From Desulfobacteraceae bacterium (lineage in GTDB: Bacteria; Desulfobacterota; DSM-4660; Desulfatiglandales; Desulfatiglandaceae), in contig JAUUWD010000131.1 in NCBI GenBank assembly GCA_030589225.1, positions 1 to 5,529 of the forward strand: 5,529 bases of DNA, read 5' to 3'. A program made the translations under genes and the position numbers. Below are positions 1-5,284 of this stretch, one piece after another (position 1 is the first letter of the stretch; every line of letters begins with the position of its first letter). The notes beneath the pieces were generated by a model. That model was not told the DNA's origin. It worked only from the letters and a program-made list of their open reading frames with translations, and did no database searches.

Positions 1-528
1 CTCATCGGGGCAACAGCGGCCATTGCCGAGGCCCACGGTACGGAAAAAACTACCCATATCAAGGATAAAATAGCAGAGATGATCCATCTTAATGAGACAC
101 TGCATGCGGGGGCACTGGCAAGTACAGGGAAAGGTTATCGCACACCAAGCGGCGCTTATGCGGTAGATTCCCTCATGGCCAATGTATGCAAACTCAATAT
201 CACCGGTTTTCCATTTGAGATATCCCGTTTGGCCCAGGACATAGCCGGTGGTCTTCTAGTAACCATGCCATCTCTTAATGATCAGGATAATCCTGATATT
301 GGGACTTACGTGAAAAAGTATTTGGTGGGGAAATCAGGAGTGGACAGTGAAAAACGAATACGCATATTGCGGCTTATTGAGAACATCACATTAGGTACGG
401 GTGCAGTTTCCTACTTGACGGAATCCATTCACGGGGCAGGCTCTCCCCAGGCCCAGAAAATCATGATTACACGATTGGCCGACATTGAGTCTGCCAAGTC
501 CTGCGCATACAAATTGTGCGGGGTTTGA
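1..528 (+). CDS. abfD: 4-hydroxybutyryl-CoA dehydratase / vinylacetyl-CoA delta-isomerase, C-terminal part (5' end outside window)
   Basis: The reading frame is open from base 1 and gives 175 residues to a TGA stop. Family knowledge: AbfD is a cytosolic [4Fe-4S] and FAD enzyme that dehydrates 4-hydroxybutyryl-CoA to crotonyl-CoA and isomerises vinylacetyl-CoA, used in 4-aminobutyrate or 4-hydroxybutyrate breakdown and in 4-hydroxybutyrate CO2-fixation cycles. Seen here: the family signatures HIKDKIAEMIHLNETL (residues 19-34), LMANVCKLNITGFPFEI, AQDIAGGLLVTMPS, RILRLIENITLGTGAV and YLTESIHGAGSPQAQKIM. The Glu of TESIHGAGSPQ (bases 421-423) lies 35 residues from the end, which fits the catalytic Glu455 of the roughly 490-residue clostridial enzyme. 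The iron-sulfur ligands lie in the missing N-terminal two thirds and cannot be judged. The related HpaB flavin monooxygenases share the fold, but the TES-HGAGSPQAQ tail favours AbfD. The gene is convergent with the histidine kinase, 51 bp away. Confidence 0.93.
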   Translation, partial: LIGATAAIAEAHGTEKTTHIKDKIAEMIHLNETLHAGALASTGKGYRTPSGAYAVDSLMANVCKLNITGFPFEISRLAQDIAGGLLVTMPSLNDQDNPDIGTYVKKYLVGKSGVDSEKRIRILRLIENITLGTGAVSYLTESIHGAGSPQAQKIMITRLADIESAKSCAYKLCGV

Positions 529-539
529 TTGATCGTATC

Positions 540-559
540 GTCAAGAATGAGTCTTTGAC
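540..559 (+). terminator. Small hairpin between convergent abfD and kinase genes (weak terminator candidate)
   Basis: GTCAAGA (540-546) can pair with TCTTTGAC (552-559) around a 5-nt loop, with one bulged T. It begins 12 bases after the abfD stop and lies in the only spacer between two convergent genes, where a shared terminator would be expected. There is no T-run on either strand and the stem is A+T-rich, so this is a weak candidate. No better hairpin is visible in the 51-bp gap. Confidence 0.25.
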
Positions 560-579
560 AGGATTGTGTCTTCCGGCAC

Positions 580-3126
580 TCACGGAAATTGGAGCCTGAA
601 TGTAGTCCCACCTGAAAGGTGGCAGTCTTCTTTCTTCGCACAAAAAGTGCATTCGCTGATCCTGCCTTGGCAGGCGTCACTCTCTTTCGGCATATACCTG
701 CACCTTGAAGTCACCATATCTATCTTGAAATCGTATCGTTCGGAGAAGATCTTCATGCGTAACAGGTCTGCCCCTTTGCCTCCGGCATTGAAATCAAACG
801 GCCTTTTAGAGGAATAATCCATTGTTTCCTGAGTTGCAAAAAAGCCTTCAAATATCCGCCCTTGGTTCTCTTCCGTAATGCCCACGCCAAAGTCCTGCAC
901 CAATAACTCGGCGCCTTCCCCTCTTTTTTTAACAACGATCTCAATCTTTCCCTCATCAGGCGTATTTTCTATGGCATTCTTTACCAGGCCATCAATTACC
1001 TTTTGCAATGGGTCTTGAGCCATGAAGATGGGCGGGGTGGACTCAAGAGAGCTTATGATTTCCACCTGGCGGTGGGAAAACAACGGCTTAAGATCCTCAA
1101 GTCTTTCCCTGACAAACTCATCAAGTACAACTTTCTCCGGAACTATTTCTTTAGCGCCGAATATCTCTTCAATCCGTTTCCTGATACGGTCAATTAAGGG
1201 CCCTTCTCCCACCTCCTCGGCAATGAGGGTCTCCAGTTCATCGGTGCACTCATCGAGCATCATGGAGAGGAGGTCATGGGCCTTGTATTGTCTTTGCCGT
1301 ATGATGTCTTCTGTCTCCGCTTGAATCTCCATGATGCGGTCCAGATTCCTTTCGGCCCTTTCTATGGGGGGCTTCCAGGTTTCCACAGGCAGGGTTGCCA
1401 ATTTCTTTGTGAGTATCTTCAAAGACCCGGAGAGGACGGAAACCGGTGTCTTCAATTCATGGGACAGGTGGTGGATAACCTTGTCTTTTGCCCGGTTTAA
1501 ACCTGATACATCTTTTAAAGCCTTCTTCAGTTCGTCAGAAAACCGGGCGTTTTCAATGGAAAGGGCAACGGTTCCTGCCACCATGTTCAACATTTCAACA
1601 TCCGTTTGTTCAAAGGCCCCCTCTTTTTTGTTGATGGCAGTCAACACCCCAATAATCCGATCACTACTCTTTAATGGCACCTGAAGGAAATTCCTGGTCT
1701 GGTACCCGAGCACTTTATCCCGCACGGGATATGATTTGGGGATCTTGGAAGTATCATTAACTATAACCGGTTCACCGGTCCTTATGACTTTGCTCACAAC
1801 AAACTGATCCATCAAATCCACACTGAAACGCATCCCCTTTACTCTTTTCTGGGTGGCTTTGTCGTCATAGGCTGCGCTTAAAAAAAAGATTTCTTGTCTT
1901 TCCTCATTAAGCAGTGTAACAATTCCGCCCTCTGTGTCCAGCAGTCGTTTCATCTCATAGGTAATGTAATCCAGAAGCATCTCCAGATCAAGGTATTCTG
2001 GGAGCGCCATGCTTATCCGGAGCATTGCCTCATTGTTCTGGGCGATCCTTTTTTCCCGGGTAATATCCCTCACGATCACGAGTTCTCCGACAGACTCGCC
2101 TTTGTCATCTGAGTATATGGCACCCCTCATAACCACATCCAGGATCCGGCCATCCTTGGTCAGTCGTCTGGTCTCGTGACGCAGTATGGTCTTTTCTTCG
2201 AAAAGCTTCTTAATACTTTCACTGGCCTCTTCCTCCAGTCCCGGGGGTACGTAAGGAATACGTTTCCCTTCCAATTCATGAAGGCTCCAACCGAAGACCT
2301 CGGTGAACGCCGGATTCAGATAATAGACCAGCCCATCCAGGGTAAATACCACTATTGGGTAAGGGGCAAAATCGAGGAGGGTCCGTAGACGCCTCTCTGA
2401 TCCACGCAGCGCATCCATTGTCCTCTTTCGCTCGGCGATCTCCTGTTTCAAGAGCGCGTTGGATTCCGAGAGCTCCGCAGTTCGTTCGGTGACCCTCTGC
2501 TCCAGCTCATGGTGTGCTTTTCGCAGAGCCTCTTGTGCCCGGTTGCGTGCGATCTCTATGGCTGCAATGTTTCCGATCAAGAACAGGGTATCCAGGTCGG
2601 AATGAGAAAAGACTGTCTTTGTCCGATTAAAGAGATAAAGAACTCCCAGGTTCTTCTGCCCCATCTGAATAGGGGCAGCCATTCCGGAGACAAGGCCTTC
2701 ATTAGTTACGATTTTATGAAGCGGTCGCGTGAGATCCTTGTTGGTGAAGTAGTCCTCAATGATGTAACCTTTCCCTGTCTTGGCAACGAGTCCGCCTAAC
2801 CCCTCGCCAAAAAGGAGGCGCACTTTTTTGAATTCCTCTGTTCTAATACCGGAAAAGCTGTGCATGAACACTTCATTGCGTGATTCATCGCGCAAAGCGA
2901 TGTAGGAGGTGTCGGCACCAAGAAGCTCCCTGCTCTTTTCCACGACAAGTTGCAAATTATCATCGAGGCTGTGTTCAGTGGTCATAGCTGTTGCCAGGTC
3001 ATAAAGGACCTGGAATGTTCTCAACTGGTTGTGCGGCCCTTTCTCTAATCGCACCAGCTCAACAACCTGCTCTTCCAGATCTCTAACCCTTTTCTCCAGT
3101 TCTTCGTACGTTGGTTTCCCGGTCAT
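580..3126 (-). CDS. Cytosolic sensor histidine kinase: GAF-PAS-GAF-HisKA-HATPase with a Cys cluster
   Basis: This is an 848-residue kinase that should autophosphorylate on His and pass the phosphate to a response regulator, which is not encoded in the window. Domains by residue (Met at 3126 = 1): coiled coil 6-30; GAF about 38-196; coiled coil 197-243 (EALRKAHHELEQRVTERTAEL); PAS about 244-358, closing with IVRDITREKR; GAF about 365-530; HisKA with H-box VIHHLSHELKTPVS, phospho-acceptor His556; N-box LVKNAIENTP with Asn717 and Asn721; G1 box DFGVG at 745-749; G2-like GGKGADLL at 782-789; final GGTTF at 839-843. No transmembrane or signal segment is visible, so it should sense a cytoplasmic ligand or redox state. 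Oddities: about 160 residues separate His556 from the N-box, some 50 more than usual, and five Cys (809, 819, 826, 829, 835) sit between the G2 box and the C-terminus. Start: the Met at 3126 has GGAGG 8 nt upstream and yields the familiar MTGKPTYEELEKRV; the Met at 3147 (7 residues longer) has no Shine-Dalgarno. Confidence 0.93.
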   Translation of the reverse strand: MTGKPTYEELEKRVRDLEEQVVELVRLEKGPHNQLRTFQVLYDLATAMTTEHSLDDNLQLVVEKSRELLGADTSYIALRDESRNEVFMHSFSGIRTEEFKKVRLLFGEGLGGLVAKTGKGYIIEDYFTNKDLTRPLHKIVTNEGLVSGMAAPIQMGQKNLGVLYLFNRTKTVFSHSDLDTLFLIGNIAAIEIARNRAQEALRKAHHELEQRVTERTAELSESNALLKQEIAERKRTMDALRGSERRLRTLLDFAPYPIVVFTLDGLVYYLNPAFTEVFGWSLHELEGKRIPYVPPGLEEEASESIKKLFEEKTILRHETRRLTKDGRILDVVMRGAIYSDDKGESVGELVIVRDITREKRIAQNNEAMLRISMALPEYLDLEMLLDYITYEMKRLLDTEGGIVTLLNEERQEIFFLSAAYDDKATQKRVKGMRFSVDLMDQFVVSKVIRTGEPVIVNDTSKIPKSYPVRDKVLGYQTRNFLQVPLKSSDRIIGVLTAINKKEGAFEQTDVEMLNMVAGTVALSIENARFSDELKKALKDVSGLNRAKDKVIHHLSHELKTPVSVLSGSLKILTKKLATLPVETWKPPIERAERNLDRIMEIQAETEDIIRQRQYKAHDLLSMMLDECTDELETLIAEEVGEGPLIDRIRKRIEEIFGAKEIVPEKVVLDEFVRERLEDLKPLFSHRQVEIISSLESTPPIFMAQDPLQKVIDGLVKNAIENTPDEGKIEIVVKKRGEGAELLVQDFGVGITEENQGRIFEGFFATQETMDYSSKRPFDFNAGGKGADLLRMKIFSERYDFKIDMVTSRCRYMPKESDACQGRISECTFCAKKEDCHLSGGTTFRLQFP

Positions 3127-3134
3127 TAGAAAAT

Positions 3135-3139
3135 CCTCC
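3135..3139 (-). promoter_or_regulatory. Ribosome binding site that decides the kinase start
   Basis: On the minus strand GGAGG lies 8 nt before the ATG at 3124-3126. The alternative upstream ATG at 3145-3147 is preceded only by a T-rich run. This supports the shorter 848-residue protein. Confidence 0.7.
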
Positions 3140-3234
3140 AATTCCATTAAAAAAACAAAAGGTCCATGATTCCTTGTCTGAAACGGAATGAATGGGCATA
3201 GCGATCACTTTGAAACTGCCTGGAATGTAAATCA

Positions 3235-3262
3235 TTGACGCTCTCAGCAGTAAGAATATATT
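3235..3262 (+). promoter_or_regulatory. Predicted sigma70-type promoter of the nucleotidyltransferase gene
   Basis: A -35 box TTGACG (3235-3240) is separated by 16 nt from a -10 box TATATT (3257-3262); an alternative -10, TATTAT at 3259-3264, has an 18-nt spacer. Transcription would begin near 3269, only a few bases before the ATG at 3273. This predicts a leaderless or near-leaderless mRNA and agrees with the absence of a Shine-Dalgarno sequence there. It is a prediction from consensus resemblance only. Confidence 0.5.
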
Positions 3263-3290
3263 ATATATAGTTATGTCTGCAGAATTTCAA
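3262..3290 (-). promoter_or_regulatory. Possible promoter of the histidine kinase gene, overlapping the divergent promoter
   Basis: On the minus strand TTGAAA (3285-3290) is followed after 17 nt by TATATA (3262-3267), or after 19 nt by TATAAT (3260-3265). The -10 region uses the same A+T block as the rightward promoter, and the -35 falls inside the start of the nucleotidyltransferase coding region. It would give the kinase a leader of roughly 130 nt. The block is so A+T-rich that chance matches are likely, hence low confidence. Confidence 0.3.
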
Positions 3291-4022
3291 CAACTGGTAT
3301 TCATTCCACCAGATCACAGATTCTTTGTTGACACCGGGCAACCAGCAGAAGAGACAATAGATTTTGTCTTGAGGGCGCTGAAGGAATTTGGCAACGATTC
3401 TCAAAGAATATCAGAATTCATGAACAGGGTATGCTGTAGTGATGACGTGGCTTTTGCTTTTGTTTACGGAAGCGCTGTAAATTCGAATCTGAGGATTTCC
3501 GAAATAGAGGATGTGGATGTCTTTATTGCCACGCGAAATAAAAAGTTCGTTTATGACTGGGATAAGCCAAAAGGGACAGAAATTCGTTATCTCCTTGTTT
3601 CAGACCTAAAAAATTATTTAAAGGTGGGGAAAAGGTTTTTCCTGCCTATATTCACCAAGGAATATAATACCCTGGGAGGGATCTTTACAAACGGGCTTCT
3701 GGCAATCAAGTTTTCGAAGGAACTGGAAAATATAATACAATGTGTAAGGCAGAATTTTAATAAGATACATGTGAAGGCGCTTTCACGGATTGTGGAGAAC
3801 GACTGCAAAAAGAGGGTGGAAAAAAGGCATTTCTCTTCACATGAGAAAAGGCGGTACTCCTTTTATGGAAGTGAAAGCCTTATCTCCCTTGATGAGGCCC
3901 GTTTAATGATAGATGAGTCTGTAAAACGGAAAAATATTCAACCAGGGAAAGCCCCGGCAATCGCACGAAGAACCCTGAAAAGAATTAAGACAAGGAATGT
4001 GTTGGAGATACACCGGCGCTAA
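3273..4022 (+). CDS. Uncharacterised nucleotidyltransferase-fold protein with basic C-terminus
   Basis: This 249-residue protein carries a polymerase-beta-type nucleotidyltransferase motif: FVYGSAVNSN with Gly66-Ser67, then EDVDVFIAT with Asp80 and Asp82 as likely metal ligands. Glu103 in the following strand (TEIRYLLVSD) is a candidate third carboxylate. Such enzymes transfer an NMP from an NTP to a protein, RNA or small molecule; the substrate here is unknown. Residues 167-249 hold 23 Lys/Arg in 83, with no obvious known domain, which suggests contact with nucleic acid or another polyanion. No membrane segment or signal peptide is seen. Start: ATG at 3273 is the only reasonable choice, because an in-frame TAA lies at 3228 and the next Met is residue 50; no Shine-Dalgarno precedes it. 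Its coding sequence is visibly A+T-richer than the flanking genes (about one third G+C around 3721-3780), a possible sign of transfer. The MNT antitoxin family is an alternative reading, but no HEPN toxin gene is adjacent. Confidence 0.75.
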   Translation: MSAEFQQLVFIPPDHRFFVDTGQPAEETIDFVLRALKEFGNDSQRISEFMNRVCCSDDVAFAFVYGSAVNSNLRISEIEDVDVFIATRNKKFVYDWDKPKGTEIRYLLVSDLKNYLKVGKRFFLPIFTKEYNTLGGIFTNGLLAIKFSKELENIIQCVRQNFNKIHVKALSRIVENDCKKRVEKRHFSSHEKRRYSFYGSESLISLDEARLMIDESVKRKNIQPGKAPAIARRTLKRIKTRNVLEIHRR

Positions 4023-4108
4023 TGATATGAAATGCCTTCAGGGCTATAGCTTTCAAGAAAAATTTCTGGCCTTCTATCTTGCTATCTCGTTTATGTCCTA
4101 CTGCTTTT

Positions 4109-4128
4109 CCCCGAGGTATCGGGATTTT
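4109..4128 (+). terminator. Candidate terminator hairpin in the convergent spacer
   Basis: CCCGA (4110-4114), loop GGTA, TCGGG (4119-4123), then A and TTTT. The stem is a perfect 5 bp and G+C-rich, but the T-run is only four long and the hairpin lies 88 bp after the nucleotidyltransferase stop. It could serve as a weak terminator for that gene. Confidence 0.35.
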
Positions 4129-4138
4129 CGCTTCGCTT

Positions 4139-4159
4139 CAACAATCGTCAATCAACAAT
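4139..4159 (-). repeat. Three tandem degenerate 7-bp units
   Basis: On the plus strand CAACAAT, CGTCAAT and CAACAAT follow each other without gaps; on the minus strand they read ATTGTTG, ATTGACG, ATTGTTG. The first and third units are identical and the middle one differs at two positions. The array is short; its role is unknown. Confidence 0.6.
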
Positions 4160-4163
4160 TTTA

Positions 4164-4236
4164 CCCCGTGAAATGTATATCCCTTTCAATTCGCAGACCA
4201 TTTAACCGGAGCCTTTTCTTTTCTATTTCACCGGGG
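4164..4236. repeat. Long-range imperfect inverted repeat
   Basis: CCCCGTGAAAT (4164-4174) is complementary to ATTTCACCGGGG (4225-4236) except for one extra base, with a 50-nt loop between. No T-run follows either arm, so it is not a classical terminator. It could fold in RNA from either convergent gene, or be the remains of a small palindromic element. Confidence 0.5.
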
Positions 4237-4258
4237 CGACAATCATAAATCGTATACC

Positions 4259-5074
4259 TTATGCCAGCCAGCGTTTCCTCCTGTGGTAGTGCTTCACGTC
4301 ACGATAACTTTTTTTTCCCACCGCGGTCAGTCCCAGGTAGAATTCCTTTACATCGGCATTGTCCCTGAGGGTCTCAGCATCACCGTCCAGGACAACGCGA
4401 CCATTCTCCATTACATAGCCGTACTCGGCATACTCGAGGGCCATGGCCGCATTCTGCTCGGCTAAGAGCATGCCCACATGTTCTTCTTTGTTGAGACGCT
4501 GGATGATGTTAAAGATTTCTTCCACAAGTAAGGGTGCAAGTCCCATGGAGGGTTCATCCAATAGCATGATCCTGGGCTTTGCCATGAGGCCACGTCCGAT
4601 GGCGCACATCTGCATCTCGCCCCCGGAGATGTATCCGGTCTTGGCGTTGCGGCGTTCCTTGAGACGGGGGAAATAAGTATAGACCCTCTCAAGAGCCTCT
4701 TTGATCCCTTTTTTGTCTCGACCCCTTGTATATGCACCCGTGAGGAGATCATCTTCAACGGTCAAATGCTCAAAGGTGTGCCTTCCTTCCATTATCTGGA
4801 TGACACCCATTTTCACAAGTGCGGGCGCAAACAGCTTGTCGACCCGCTTCCCGTCAAATTCCACGGTCCCCTTGGTCACTTCGCCCCGCTCGGCCTTTAC
4901 AAGGTTGGAAATGGCCTTCAGGGTCGTACTCTTGCCGGCCCCATTGGCGCCCAAGAGAGAAGCGATCTGCCCTTCATAGACATCAAGGGAGACCCCCTTC
5001 AGCACAAGTATGACGTGTTCGTAGATGACTTCAATGTTGTTGACCTTTAGTAGAGGCTCTTCCTTTGTAGCCAT
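4259..5074 (-). CDS. Branched-chain-amino-acid-type ABC transporter ATP-binding protein (LivF-like)
   Basis: This 271-residue ABC ATPase should sit on the inner face of the cytoplasmic membrane and power import with LivH/LivM-type permeases, a LivG-like partner and the adjacent binding protein. Seen: Walker A GANGAGKST at 42-50, Q-loop Gln93 (VIQIMEGRHTF), signature YISGGEMQM with ISGGE at 149-153 in place of the usual LSGGQ, Walker B IMLLDEPSMGLAP with Asp173 and Glu174, and LLAEQNAAMAL (203-213), the LivF-type form of the switch region that lacks the usual His. The core matches the 233-240-residue LivF family; an additional basic tail at 251-271 ends HYHRRKRWLA. The substrate could be an amino acid, an aromatic acid or another carboxylate and is not fixed by sequence. 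Start: ATG at 5074 has AAAGG 6 nt upstream. The gene lies 210 bp downstream of the binding-protein gene on the same strand, and no further transporter gene follows it. The symbol is left blank because the substrate is unknown. Confidence 0.93.
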   Translation of the reverse strand: MATKEEPLLKVNNIEVIYEHVILVLKGVSLDVYEGQIASLLGANGAGKSTTLKAISNLVKAERGEVTKGTVEFDGKRVDKLFAPALVKMGVIQIMEGRHTFEHLTVEDDLLTGAYTRGRDKKGIKEALERVYTYFPRLKERRNAKTGYISGGEMQMCAIGRGLMAKPRIMLLDEPSMGLAPLLVEEIFNIIQRLNKEEHVGMLLAEQNAAMALEYAEYGYVMENGRVVLDGDAETLRDNADVKEFYLGLTAVGKKSYRDVKHYHRRKRWLA

Positions 5075-5080
5075 ATTTGA

Positions 5081-5085
5081 CCTTT
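5081..5085 (-). promoter_or_regulatory. Ribosome binding site of the LivF-like gene
   Basis: Minus-strand AAAGG lies 6 nt before the ATG at 5072-5074, preceded immediately by a run of six G (5086-5091). It supports the chosen start. Confidence 0.55.
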
Positions 5086-5123
5086 CCCCCCTATTAGTCG
5101 GTTAAAAGGAAAATAATTTTTTT

Positions 5124-5215
5124 ATTTCAGGAACGTGGAAATTCAGGGATTAAGGCATTACAATATGATCATCGCTTCAATTCCTAAACTCCTCAATTGG
5201 CAATTCCTTAATCCC
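5124..5215. repeat. Period-8 degenerate repeat cluster in two opposing orientations
   Basis: Plus strand, in 8-base register: ATTTCAGG (5124-5131), a poor unit (5132-5139), AATTCAGG (5140-5147), GATTAAGG (5148-5155). Minus strand: GATTAAGG (5206-5213), a 7-base unit AATTGCC (5199-5205), AATTGAGG (5191-5198), AGTTTAGG (5183-5190), AATTGAAG (5175-5182). The consensus is near AATTNAGG. The facing GATTAAGG units extend to a perfect 10-bp inverted repeat, GGGATTAAGG (5146-5155) and CCTTAATCCC (5206-5215), with a 50-nt loop. Function unknown. Confidence 0.65.
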
Positions 5216-5233
5216 GGTTTGTCAGGTAATAGA

Positions 5234-5264
5234 GGGAAGGGGAGCTTTAACACTCTCCCTTCCC
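5234..5264 (-). terminator. Strong stem-loop between binding-protein and ATPase genes
   Basis: GGGAAGGGGAG (5234-5244) pairs with CTCTCCCTTCCC (5253-5264), 11 bp with one bulged T and an 8-nt loop. On the minus strand it starts about 20 bp after the binding-protein stop. The bases after it (TCTATTACC) are not a T-run, so full intrinsic termination is doubtful. A partial terminator or 3' mRNA-stabilising stem that keeps the binding protein more abundant than the ATPase is the likelier role, as in other ABC operons. Confidence 0.6.
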
Positions 5265-5284
5265 CAAATCACACTTCATCAGGA

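Larger units (their letters stand above)
4023..4258. other. Convergent spacer without a recognisable gene
   Basis: This 236-bp gap lies between the stops of the nucleotidyltransferase and the LivF-like gene. A plus-strand open frame runs through it, but its translation has no recognisable family, no ribosome site and low-complexity composition, so I treat it as non-coding. It holds a 7-bp repeat cluster, a small hairpin and a long-range inverted repeat, listed separately. Confidence 0.6.

Noticed and set aside
1022..1684. Several plus-strand open frames across the kinase gene
   Set aside because: They are antisense shadows of the kinase coding frame, with Ser/Arg-rich translations and no domains.
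3169..3189. ATTCC / GGAAT inverted repeat and nearby GGAATG copies (3185, 3222, 3302) as an operator set
   Set aside because: The arms are only 5 bp, spacings are irregular and one copy lies in coding sequence; such matches are expected by chance in this composition.
3273..4022. MNT/HEPN toxin-antitoxin module
   Set aside because: There is a nucleotidyltransferase motif but no HEPN-like gene on either side; the protein is also longer than minimal MNT antitoxins.
3997..4248. Plus-strand open frame of 83 codons overlapping the nucleotidyltransferase end
   Set aside because: No ribosome site, no recognisable family, and it runs through hairpins and repeats; composition looks non-coding.
5108..5129. 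GAAAATAA / TTATTTC hairpin with a T-run before the LivF-like gene
   Set aside because: The stem is almost pure A+T and orientation relative to the leftward operon gives no terminator tail; probably just an A+T-rich upstream tract.
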